From Candidatus Komeilibacteria bacterium S5_K13 (GTDB lineage Bacteria; Patescibacteriota; Patescibacteriia; UBA1558; S5-K13): a stretch of 40,006 nucleotides of DNA. A program made the translations under genes and the position numbers. Positions 22,646 through 31,033 of the stretch are shown in pieces. Location: NCBI GenBank assembly GCA_019248485.1, contig JAEHGL010000005.1:1-40006 (forward strand), given 5' to 3'. The notes under the pieces were generated by a model. The model was given only the letters and a program-made list of their open reading frames with translations. It was not told the DNA's origin and searched no databases. Within the stretch, counting starts at the first letter, position 1. Each line of letters opens with the position of its first letter.

Positions 22646-23884
22646 ATGAACATATTACTAATAAACAAATCGTATCAAACAAAAGGTGGCGTAGAGCGTC
22701 ATATTCTTGATTTACAGAGACTTTTAGAACAAAATGGACATAGAGTGCTTATTTTTGCAACTCGCGATAATAACACCATTTCAAACCCATTTATCAAGTA
22801 TTTTCCTAAATATCACGATTTCTCAAAAAACTCTAGTTTTTGGACTAATTTAAAGTCTATTTTTTCTTTTTTTATAAATTTTGAAGCAACTAGAAATCTC
22901 AAAAAACTTATAAAAGAAAATAAAATTGATATTGCTCATATTCACAATATTTATCATCATTTAAGTCCTGCAATACTAAAAGTCTTAAAAAACAATAATA
23001 TTCCTATTGTAATGACTCTTCATGATTATAAACTAATTTGCCCAAACTATAGTTTGTTTGATTTTCAAAAAAATAAGATCTGTGAAAAGTGCAAAAATAG
23101 AAATTATTTCAATTGTTACAAAAACAGATGTATTCAAAACTCAGGTATAAAAAGTTTAATCGCAACTTTTGAAATGTATTTCCAGCAAAAATTTTTTTCT
23201 TATTCAAAATTAGTTGATACATTTATTGCACCAAGTAAGTTTATAAAAAACAAATTTTTGGAATTTAATTTCCCAAACAAAAATATTGAACAAATTTATA
23301 ATTTTACAGAGATCAATAATGATAGTCCAGAAATCAAAGATTACTTCTTGTTTTTTGGAAGACTTTCAAAAGAAAAGGGCTTAAAAGAATTTATTGAAAT
23401 ACTTCCCAATTTAAAAAGAGATTTTAATTTTTATATAGCGGGATCAGGACCTGAGGAAGAAAATCTCAAAAAATTAGTAAAAAATTTGAATTTAGACGAT
23501 AAGATAAGGTTTTTAGGATTTTTTGGAAATAATAAACAAAATGAATTAAACACTCTTATTAGCGAAGCTCAATTTGTGGTAGTTCCAAGCATATGGTATG
23601 AAAATTGTTCTCTATCAATATTAGAATCAATGGCAAAAGAAAAGTTCGTATTTGCAACAAACACTGGTGGTAGTAGTGAGTTAATAAATAATTATAAAAC
23701 TGGTATTTTATTTGATATAAAAAATACAAAAGACACTATTGACAAATTTAATAAAATACTGGATAATAAAGAGTTAATTAAAGAAATCTCTATTAATGCA
23801 AAACAAAGCATCGAACAAGAATTTAATAGTGATATTTATTACCAAAAATTAATCAATATATACAATAAAGTTAAAAAAAACTAA
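22646..23884 (+). CDS. GT4 family glycosyltransferase
   Basis: A 412-aa GT-B fold enzyme of family GT4. The N-terminus MNILLINKSYQTKGGVERHI is the typical acceptor-domain opening with the GGxE loop. HDYKLICPN (about 126-134) and a Cys-rich patch (KICEKCKNRNYFNCYKNRC) follow; this patch is common in a subgroup of GT4 enzymes. The donor domain has FFGRLSKEKGLKEFI, AGSGPEEENLKKL and VPSIWYENCSLSILESMA, where the last is the nucleotide-sugar-binding E-x7-E motif. It works in the cytoplasm on lipid-linked sugars. Its promoter contains consensus boxes and it is followed after 35 bp by another GT4 gene. The sugar is unknown. Confidence 0.92.
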   Translation: MNILLINKSYQTKGGVERHILDLQRLLEQNGHRVLIFATRDNNTISNPFIKYFPKYHDFSKNSSFWTNLKSIFSFFINFEATRNLKKLIKENKIDIAHIHNIYHHLSPAILKVLKNNNIPIVMTLHDYKLICPNYSLFDFQKNKICEKCKNRNYFNCYKNRCIQNSGIKSLIATFEMYFQQKFFSYSKLVDTFIAPSKFIKNKFLEFNFPNKNIEQIYNFTEINNDSPEIKDYFLFFGRLSKEKGLKEFIEILPNLKRDFNFYIAGSGPEEENLKKLVKNLNLDDKIRFLGFFGNNKQNELNTLISEAQFVVVPSIWYENCSLSILESMAKEKFVFATNTGGSSELINNYKTGILFDIKNTKDTIDKFNKILDNKELIKEISINAKQSIEQEFNSDIYYQKLINIYNKVKKN

Positions 23885-23919
23885 TTACTTTCGACTTTAG
23901 ACTTTCACCTTTCTATTTT

Positions 23920-25029
23920 ATGAAAATAGCATACATCGGACAAAAAGGTATTCCAATGAAACAAGGTGGCATAGAGGCTCACGTTGAAAATCTTTCTATT
24001 GGAATGGTTGATGTGGGTCATGATGTATATGTTTATACAAGATCAAACTATATTGATAAAAATCTAAAAAACTATAAAGGCGTAAATTTGATTAATCTTC
24101 CTTGTATTCACAGCAAGCATCTTGAGGCAATAAGTCATACTTTTTTAGCTTCTATTCATGCATGTTTTCAAAAATACGACATTATTCATTACCATGGAGT
24201 AGGTCCATCACTTCTTAGTTTTATACCGAGGTTATTTTCCAAAGCCAAGATTGTTGGAACTTTTCATTGCCAAGATAAATATCATAAAAAATGGGGCATT
24301 ATTGCAAGATTCTTCTTAAATCTAGGGGAATGCGCTGTATGTAAATTTCCCCACATTACAATTTGTGTTTCTCCTATAATCAAAGATCTTTGCAAAAATA
24401 AATTTCATAAAGACGCTATTTTTATTCCAAATGGATTTAAAATAAATATAGATACAAACACAGAAATATTAGAAACTTTAAACATAAAACCAAAAAAATA
24501 TTTTCTTGTTATTTCTCGTTTTATTGCTCATAAAGGGATCCAATATTTTATAAAAGCATTTAACAAACTAAACAACCCTGATTATAAAGCCGTGATAGTG
24601 GGCGAAACTTATCACGATAAAAGATATGATAAGCAAATAAAATTTTTAGCTGAAAAAAATAAGAATATTCTTTTAGTAGGTCAACGTAGTGGGCAAGAAC
24701 TTGATCAATTATTTACAAATGCATTTTGCTTTGTACTTCCTTCAGAAGGAGAGGGTCTTTCAATAACTCTTCTTGAAGCGATGGCTCATGAGATACCAGT
24801 TATTGCAAGCGATATTGCTGGAAATGAAATATTTACATATATGAACTTTGTTTATTCATTTGAAAATAAAAATAGTGACGATCTTGCAAGTAAAATGAAT
24901 TATATAATTCTCAATAAAGAAGAAGCTCAAAATAAAGCCAAAATAACCAGAGATCACATATATAACAATTTCTCTTGGGATAAAATCACAAAACAAATAG
25001 AGCAATTATACCTAAGCTCTATTAATTAA
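23920..25029 (+). CDS. GT4 family glycosyltransferase, second copy
   Basis: A 369-aa GT4 enzyme of a different subgroup: MKIAYIGQKGIPMKQGGIEA with HVENLSIGMVDVGHDVYVYT is close to the rhamnosyltransferase/DUF1972-like start. The middle has DIIHYHGVGPSLLSFIPRLF and GTFHCQDKYHKKWG. The donor domain has VISRFIAHKGIQYFIKAFNK and LPSEGEGLSITLLEAMAHEI, with the E-x7-E nucleotide-sugar motif (EGLSITLLE). The 35-bp gap to the previous gene has CTTTCGACTTTAGACTTTC-like repeats. It probably adds another sugar in the same surface glycan. Confidence 0.92.
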   Translation: MKIAYIGQKGIPMKQGGIEAHVENLSIGMVDVGHDVYVYTRSNYIDKNLKNYKGVNLINLPCIHSKHLEAISHTFLASIHACFQKYDIIHYHGVGPSLLSFIPRLFSKAKIVGTFHCQDKYHKKWGIIARFFLNLGECAVCKFPHITICVSPIIKDLCKNKFHKDAIFIPNGFKINIDTNTEILETLNIKPKKYFLVISRFIAHKGIQYFIKAFNKLNNPDYKAVIVGETYHDKRYDKQIKFLAEKNKNILLVGQRSGQELDQLFTNAFCFVLPSEGEGLSITLLEAMAHEIPVIASDIAGNEIFTYMNFVYSFENKNSDDLASKMNYIILNKEEAQNKAKITRDHIYNNFSWDKITKQIEQLYLSSIN

Positions 25030-25134
25030 TGAGCATTTAAACCCAAATTAATAAATATGAAATCCAAGCTTTTTTACTTGATTTTTTTTGTATAATCATT
25101 TATTATTTGATTATTAATAATTTTAAAGCATAAT

Positions 25135-26796
25135 ATGTCAAAAACAAACAAAGTAAGATTAACATTTTTGGGTATCTTAGTATTGGCTATCTTATCAGGA
25201 CTCATAGTATATCCAAAGGTGCCAAAATTTATGCCTGGAAATGCCTTTTTCAATAAATTTACACCTAGATTAGGCCTAGATTTACAGGGTGGAACACATC
25301 TTGTGTATCAAGCTGATTTTTCTAAAATTAATACAAACGACAAAAAAGCATCTCTTGACGGTGTTAAAGACGTTGTTGAAAGAAGAGTAAATACATTTGG
25401 CGTTGCTGAACCACTAGTACAAACAAGTGGCGAAGACAAAATAATAATTGAACTTGCTGGAGTTTTTGATGTAAATGACGCTATAAAAAGAATCGGGGAA
25501 ACACCTCTTTTAGAATTTAAAGAGCTCTCTGGATCAAGTGACTCTACAGTAGATCAAGGAGCTATTGATACGCAAAATGCAGAAAGTAAAAAATTAGCTG
25601 AAGAAATTTTAGCTCGAGCTATTAAAGGTGACGATTTTGGAGCTCTTGCTAGAGAATATAGTGAAGATTCTGGATCAAAAGATAAAGACGGAATAGTAGA
25701 CTTTATAAAGCAGGAAATGTTAGATCTTGCATATGGAGATGTAATCTTTAATAAACTTTCAAACGGTCAGATATCTACATCAATTGTAGAAAGTCAATTT
25801 GGTTACCACATTATCAAAAAATTAGATGAGCGTGGATCTGGAGTAGACAAAGAGGTTAAATCTCAACATATATTATTTTTAAAGAAAACAGCTCAAGCAC
25901 AAGAACAGTGGGTTAATACTCAATTATCAGGAAAACAACTAAAATCTTCAGATGTTCAATTTGATAATACTACTGGCATGGCTCAAGTAGGATTAGAATT
26001 TAATGACGAAGGAAAACAATTATTCGCTGATATTACAAAAAGAAACGTAGGAAAACCAGTCGGAATATTTTTAGATGGCGAAGTCATTACAGCACCGAAA
26101 GTAAATGAAGAAATTACAGGTGGCCGCGCTGTCATAGAGGGTGGATTTGGTATTCAAGAAGCAAAACAATTATCTCAAAGATTAAATGCCGGAGCACTTC
26201 CAGTTCCAATAAATCTAGCAAGTCAACAAACGGTTGGGCCCATGCTTGGAAAAGATTCTCTGGATAAAAGCTTACAAGCGGGTGTATGGGGTATAATTTT
26301 AATAGCGTTATTTATGTTATTATATTATAGATTACCTGGACTTCTTTCTATTTTTGCACTTTTAATATATTCTGCAGTTGTAATAGCAATATTTGAAATA
26401 TGGCCAGTTACACTAACACTTTCCGGAATTACTGGTTTTATATTTTCTATTGGTGTAGCGGTTGATGCTAATATTTTAATATTTGAAAGAACCAAAGAGG
26501 AACTTCGTAGAGGAAAAGATATCGTAGACGCAATAGAAGAAGGTTTTAAAAGAGCGTGGACATCGGTAAGGGATTCAAATTACTCATCAATAATTACTTG
26601 CGTTATATTGTATTATTTTGGATCAAGTATGATAAAAGGTTTTGCGGTGACTCTTACAATAGGTATTCTAATCTCAATGTTTTCAGCAATTACAGTTACA
26701 AGAACATTTTTAAGACTCGTTGCATCTTCAAAAATGAATAAGCATTTATGGCTATTTGGGGTAAAAAATAAAAAAATTAGTTCTGAAATTAAATAA
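25135..26796 (+). CDS. secD: Protein translocase subunit SecD with an inserted parvulin-like domain
   Basis: SecD, with SecF, uses the proton motive force to pull proteins out of the SecYEG channel. The N-terminal helix (FLGILVLAILSGLIVYP) and RLGLDLQGGTHLVYQ open the protein. The first outer domain has VVERRVNTFGVAEPLVQ. The second has GKPVGIFLDGEVITAPKVNE and AKQLSQRLNAGALPVPI. The C-terminal membrane part has VDANILIFERTKEEL and RAWTSVRDSNYSSIIT. Between them, residues about 150-250, is a segment typical of PpiC/parvulin prolyl isomerases: DFGALAREYSEDSGS, FNKLSNGQISTSIVESQFGY and HIIKK, then VKSQHILFLKK. The VKSQHIL strand, normally at the start of a parvulin, is at the end here, so the domain looks circularly permuted. 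Both parvulin histidines are present (H225, H245). secF follows after 29 bp. Confidence 0.95.
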   Translation: MSKTNKVRLTFLGILVLAILSGLIVYPKVPKFMPGNAFFNKFTPRLGLDLQGGTHLVYQADFSKINTNDKKASLDGVKDVVERRVNTFGVAEPLVQTSGEDKIIIELAGVFDVNDAIKRIGETPLLEFKELSGSSDSTVDQGAIDTQNAESKKLAEEILARAIKGDDFGALAREYSEDSGSKDKDGIVDFIKQEMLDLAYGDVIFNKLSNGQISTSIVESQFGYHIIKKLDERGSGVDKEVKSQHILFLKKTAQAQEQWVNTQLSGKQLKSSDVQFDNTTGMAQVGLEFNDEGKQLFADITKRNVGKPVGIFLDGEVITAPKVNEEITGGRAVIEGGFGIQEAKQLSQRLNAGALPVPINLASQQTVGPMLGKDSLDKSLQAGVWGIILIALFMLLYYRLPGLLSIFALLIYSAVVIAIFEIWPVTLTLSGITGFIFSIGVAVDANILIFERTKEELRRGKDIVDAIEEGFKRAWTSVRDSNYSSIITCVILYYFGSSMIKGFAVTLTIGILISMFSAITVTRTFLRLVASSKMNKHLWLFGVKNKKISSEIK

Positions 26797-26825
26797 TTAT
26801 CTAATAATTTATATATTAAAATTAT

Positions 26826-27749
26826 ATGTTGAATATTATAGGAAAAAGCAGAATTTGGATGACGATCTCTGCCATTTTATTCGGATTAAGTATTATATCA
26901 ATAGCAGTATTTGGTCTTAATCTAGGAATAGATTTTACTGGTGGATCAATGCTTGAAATCAAATTTCAAAACATAGAAAGACCGCATATCGATCAAATAC
27001 AAAGCCTTCTTCAAGAATTTAATTATTCAAACATCAATATTCAAGCAGCGGGAGAAAATTCTTATATTATAAGAACATTTACTATATCTGAAGAAGAACA
27101 CCAACAAATACTTTCAAAAATTAAAGAAAGATTTCAAAACCAAGACAATAAAGATTCGGATATTATAGAACAAAGATTTGAATCAGTTGGTCCAGTTATA
27201 GGTCAGGAATTCAAAAACAAAACTATCTGGGCAATACTTTTAGCGCTTATTGCTATAATTTTATATATTGCTTTTACATTTAGACATGTTTCAAAACCAG
27301 TAGAGTCTTGGAAATATGGACTTGCAGCTATTATTGCTCTTATCCATGATATTACAATAATAACTGGTGTATTTGCTATTTTAGGGCATTTTATCAATGT
27401 TCAAATAGATGCATATTTTATTACGGCAATTCTTACAATATTGGGCTATTCTGTAAATGATACCATAGTTACTTTTGATAGAATAAGAGAAAATCTTCAT
27501 AAAAAACAGAATCTTACTTTTACAGAACTTGTTAATTTTAGTATCAATGAAACACTCGCAAGGTCGATAAATACATCTCTTACCGTGTTTATGGTTCTTA
27601 TAACAATATTTTTATTTGGTGGGGAAAGCATAAGGTTTTTCTCATTAACGCTTCTTATCGGAGTAGTTATTGGAACATATTCTTCGATCTTTGTTGCATC
27701 ACCTCTAATGTTATTTTTCTATAAAAGAAAATACCTGTCAAAAAAATAA
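26826..27749 (+). CDS. secF: Protein translocase subunit SecF
   Basis: A 307-aa partner of SecD. Its hallmarks are LNLGIDFTGGSMLEIKFQN (residues 30-48), an outer alpha/beta domain, VGPVIGQEFKNKTIWAILLA (about 122-141), FAILGHFINVQIDAYFITAI with LGYSVNDTIVTFDRIRENL, and SINTSLTVFMVLITIFLFGG with SIRFFSLTLLIGVVIGTYSS. Six membrane helices can be traced and the length is normal. It is in the usual secD-secF order, 29 bp after secD, and is followed by a terminator at 27771-27801. With SecD it acts at the membrane in late export steps. Confidence 0.97.
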   Translation: MLNIIGKSRIWMTISAILFGLSIISIAVFGLNLGIDFTGGSMLEIKFQNIERPHIDQIQSLLQEFNYSNINIQAAGENSYIIRTFTISEEEHQQILSKIKERFQNQDNKDSDIIEQRFESVGPVIGQEFKNKTIWAILLALIAIILYIAFTFRHVSKPVESWKYGLAAIIALIHDITIITGVFAILGHFINVQIDAYFITAILTILGYSVNDTIVTFDRIRENLHKKQNLTFTELVNFSINETLARSINTSLTVFMVLITIFLFGGESIRFFSLTLLIGVVIGTYSSIFVASPLMLFFYKRKYLSKK

Positions 27750-27770
27750 ATTTATAATACAAACATAAAC

Positions 27771-27801
27771 TCCCTCTAAATTTATGTTCAGAGGGATTTT
27801 T
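27771..27801 (+). terminator. Terminator with a competing hairpin
   Basis: Stem TCCCTCT (27771-27777) / AGAGGGA (27790-27796) followed by T5. An alternative hairpin ACATAAA (27762-27768) / TTTATGT (27781-27787) shares the loop and the left arm region, so the two cannot form together. It ends secDF. Confidence 0.75.
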
Positions 27802-27835
27802 AAAATATCTCTTTAAACAACAAGGGTATAAAAAT

Positions 27836-29581
27836 ATGAAAAATTTAAACAAAACATTATTCAAAATTTATTTTGAATATATGAAACGATACAAAATTAG
27901 CTTAGCTCTTATTTTGATATTCATACCAATTTCATCTCTAGTCGATGTAGTGGTTCCAATATTTTACAAAGGATTTTTTGACGAACTCGCAGGCACTGGA
28001 GATATCAAAGTTTTATATGGATTTCTTCTAAAAATTCTTATAACATACGGAATTGGTTGGATGGGCTATAGATTTTCTACATTTGCAACTTCATATTTTC
28101 AAACAAAAGTGATGGCTGATTTATCAAATAAATGTTTTGAAAGCTTACACAGACATTCTATAAATTTTTTCAACAATAGCTTTGTAGGATCATTGGTAAA
28201 AAAAGCAAATAAATTTACTTATTCATTTGAAACTATCGCAGACCTAATAACTTGGGAATTCATTCCACTTATTACAACGCTTGTCTTATCAGAAATTGTT
28301 CTTTTTACAAAAAGTAAGCTCTTGGCTTTTGTGATACTTGTGTGGCTCATATTATTTACTGCTATTAATTACTTTTTTAGTATATACAAACTAAAACACG
28401 ACATTAAAAGAACCGAAAAAGATTCAGAAGTAACCGCGACACTAGCTGACACAATTACTAATCAATTGAGTGTAAAATTATTCAATGGATTTAAAAGAGA
28501 AAATAAGAATTTTCAAACAAAGACCAATGAACTACATCTTCTTAGAATGTTTTCTTGGAATCTTGCAAATTACGCAGAAGCAATACAAGGAGCCCTTGTC
28601 ATTTTACTTGAGGTTGGACTATTTTATATTAGTGTAAAATTATGGAAAAAGGGGATACTTACAATTGGTGACTTTGTTTTAATTCAATCTTATATTTTAA
28701 ATGTCTTCATGAGAATTTGGAGGCTCGGTAGAATGATACGAAGATTTTATGAGGCTACATCTGATGCAAAAGAAATGGTTGAAATTTTTGAAACTCCTTA
28801 TGAAATACAAGACTCCAAAGATGCGGTAGAGTTAAAAGTTTCAAACGGTCAAATTGAATTCAAAGATATATATTTTAATTACAATCAAACAAGAAAAATC
28901 ATTGATAATTTTAACTTATCAATCAAAGCTGGAGAAAAAATTGGAATAATAGGACCATCAGGAAGTGGTAAATCTACTTTAGTAAATTTACTTCTTAGAA
29001 GCTATGACGTAGAACAAGGAAAAATATTAATAGATGATCAAAAAATCACAAAGGTAACAAAAGAATCTCTGTGGAAAAATATTACCTTTGTTCCTCAGGA
29101 CACAGTTTTATTTCATAGAACATTGCTAGAAAATATAAAATATGGCAATCCAGAAGCGACTGATGATGAAGTTGTTCATGCTTCAAGCCTTGCTTATTGT
29201 CACAATTTCATAAAAGAGTTTCAAGATAAGTATGAAACTTTGGTTGGGGAGCGTGGAATAAAACTTTCTGGAGGAGAAAGACAAAGAATAGCAATTGCTC
29301 GTGCAATTATAAAAAATGCTCCTATTTTAGTCTTAGATGAAGCAACTTCAAGCCTCGATTCTGAATCAGAAGAGTATATCCAAAAGGCATTAGATTCATT
29401 AATGAAAAATAAAACAGTTATAGTTATAGCTCATAGATTGTCAACTATTATGAAAATGGATAGAATTGTTGTCTTGGAAAATGGAAAAATCATAGAAAGC
29501 GGAAATCATGAAGAATTACTACGAAATAATGGCCTTTATAAGAAGCTTTGGAGCAAACAAGTAGGCGGATTTATAGCTTAA
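27836..29581 (+). CDS. ABC transporter, fused permease/ATPase (MdlB/MsbA type)
   Basis: A 581-aa half-transporter: an N-terminal domain of about six membrane helices (residues 15-300) and a C-terminal ATPase. In the ATPase are Walker A GPSGSGKST (about 381-389), Q-loop FVPQDTVLF, signature LSGGERQRIAIARAI, Walker B ILVLDEATSS, and the switch AHRLST. This type exports lipids, peptides or drugs and works as a dimer. There is no peptidase domain at the N-terminus. No Shine-Dalgarno. It follows the secDF terminator and has no obvious partner gene, so it is probably a homodimer. The substrate is unknown; the nearby glycan genes make a lipid-linked sugar possible. Confidence 0.94.
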   Translation: MKNLNKTLFKIYFEYMKRYKISLALILIFIPISSLVDVVVPIFYKGFFDELAGTGDIKVLYGFLLKILITYGIGWMGYRFSTFATSYFQTKVMADLSNKCFESLHRHSINFFNNSFVGSLVKKANKFTYSFETIADLITWEFIPLITTLVLSEIVLFTKSKLLAFVILVWLILFTAINYFFSIYKLKHDIKRTEKDSEVTATLADTITNQLSVKLFNGFKRENKNFQTKTNELHLLRMFSWNLANYAEAIQGALVILLEVGLFYISVKLWKKGILTIGDFVLIQSYILNVFMRIWRLGRMIRRFYEATSDAKEMVEIFETPYEIQDSKDAVELKVSNGQIEFKDIYFNYNQTRKIIDNFNLSIKAGEKIGIIGPSGSGKSTLVNLLLRSYDVEQGKILIDDQKITKVTKESLWKNITFVPQDTVLFHRTLLENIKYGNPEATDDEVVHASSLAYCHNFIKEFQDKYETLVGERGIKLSGGERQRIAIARAIIKNAPILVLDEATSSLDSESEEYIQKALDSLMKNKTVIVIAHRLSTIMKMDRIVVLENGKIIESGNHEELLRNNGLYKKLWSKQVGGFIA

Positions 29582-29703
29582 AATAGACAAAAAGTTTAAT
29601 TATGAACCATATTTATACATAATAACCTTAAATTGTGTTCTTTTGTTATTATTGTAATTATTAATTTAAAACATGAGTAGCTCAAAATGGCAAGTATTTG
29701 CAT

Positions 29704-29740
29704 TTGACAAGTTTTTCCTTATATGATATACTCATCATAT
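29704..29740 (+). promoter_or_regulatory. Promoter of the sigma-4/HARE gene with a palindrome over the -10 box
   Basis: TTGACA (29704-29709), 17-bp spacer, TATACT (29727-29732). A 7-bp inverted repeat ATATGAT (29721-29727) / ATCATAT (29734-29740) straddles the -10 box and could be an operator. Confidence 0.75.
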
Positions 29741-29771
29741 CATAAATTATACAATAAATTACAACAAAAAT

Positions 29772-30884
29772 ATGGAAAATAAAGACTCAATACTAGAAAA
29801 AGTAATAGCTGCAAACAAAGAAACGGCCAAGTTAAACTTTGATCCAAGACAAATATCTCAAGAACTTTTAAAAAGTCTAAACGATAGGGAAAGGGAAGTT
29901 GTTTCAAAGCGCTATAGCTTGTCTGGTGATAAAAAATCAACTCTTGAAGGTATTGGCGAAAAATATAATATTACAAGAGAAAGAGTAAGACAAATAGAAA
30001 ATATTGCTGTCAAAAAAATCAAAGCTGTTGCTGAAAAACTGGAAGCTATCAATGAGCTTGATCATCTTATTACTGATTTTCTAGATAAATATCTTGGAAT
30101 ACTTGGTGAAAAAACTCTTATTAAAATGATTTTAGAAGAAAAAGAAACTGACGAAAACTACCATATTACAAAATTCTTGATTAACAAACTCTTAGATAAC
30201 AAATATGTTACTCATAAAGAAACTGATGATTTTTTGCCAATACTTAGATCAAAAGAACAAGATTTTGAATCATATTTAGATGCAATTGCAAAAATATCAC
30301 AAATTTTAGAAAAAAAGAATCAACCAATTCATAGATCTGAATTGTGGAAAAATTATGAAGATGAAAATGATATCAATTTCAAAAATGACAAAATCAATGA
30401 AGAAATTCTATTGAATTATCTTGAGCCAAGTAAAAAAATCATGGAAAATCCATTAGGAGAAATTGGCCTAGTTGATTGGAAAAGCATTACTCCAAAAAGA
30501 ATGAGTGATAAAATTTACCTAGTAATGAAAAAGTTCAATAAACCAATGCATTTTAGAGAAATCACAGAAGAAATTAATAAAATGGGTTTTGATAAAAAAG
30601 TAGCTCATCCTGCAACAATACACAATGAACTTATACTAGATGATAAATATATATTAGTTGGTCGTGGAATGTATGCTCTTAAAAAATGGGGTTATGAATC
30701 CGGAAAAGTTTCAGAAGTAGTCGAAAAAATTCTAAGAGAAAGTGGCCCACTTACAAAACAAGAACTTCTTGAAAAAGTATTAACGAAAAAATTAGTCAAA
30801 AAAACAACAGTTAATCTTGCTATAACAAATAATCCAAAGATTAAAAAAAATAAAGATGGAAAATACGGCTTTGAAGAAAGCTAA
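29772..30884 (+). CDS. Sigma-70 region 4-like HTH protein with HARE-HTH domains
   Basis: A 370-aa predicted transcription protein. Residues about 35-95 contain the sigma-70 region 4 pattern LNDREREVVSKRYSLSG, then STLEGIGEKYNITRERVRQI with ENIAVKKIK: the segment that reads the -35 box. Regions 2 and 3 are absent. The middle is helical (about 95-230). The C-terminal part has a HARE-HTH winged helix (KPMHFREITEEINKMGFDKK, then VAHPATIHNELILDDKYILV and GRGMYALKKWGY) and a second similar unit (VVEKILRESGPLTKQELLEK). HARE-HTH occurs in RNA polymerase delta (RpoE) and in eukaryotic ASXL proteins. The fusion is probably a specialised transcription factor that contacts polymerase; it recurs in Patescibacteria to my knowledge. 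It has its own promoter with an operator-like palindrome, so autoregulation is possible. Confidence 0.85.
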   Translation: MENKDSILEKVIAANKETAKLNFDPRQISQELLKSLNDREREVVSKRYSLSGDKKSTLEGIGEKYNITRERVRQIENIAVKKIKAVAEKLEAINELDHLITDFLDKYLGILGEKTLIKMILEEKETDENYHITKFLINKLLDNKYVTHKETDDFLPILRSKEQDFESYLDAIAKISQILEKKNQPIHRSELWKNYEDENDINFKNDKINEEILLNYLEPSKKIMENPLGEIGLVDWKSITPKRMSDKIYLVMKKFNKPMHFREITEEINKMGFDKKVAHPATIHNELILDDKYILVGRGMYALKKWGYESGKVSEVVEKILRESGPLTKQELLEKVLTKKLVKKTTVNLAITNNPKIKKNKDGKYGFEES

Positions 30885-31033
30885 TAACTTCTTAAAACAA
30901 AAATAATATAGTATAATAAATAGTGTTATCAAAGACGCTATTTATTTTAATTTACATCATAAAAATAAAAAGTTCTCAACGCCATTTTTTAACTCTATTA
31001 ACAAATCGTGCTTGAGATAATAAAACAAAATCA

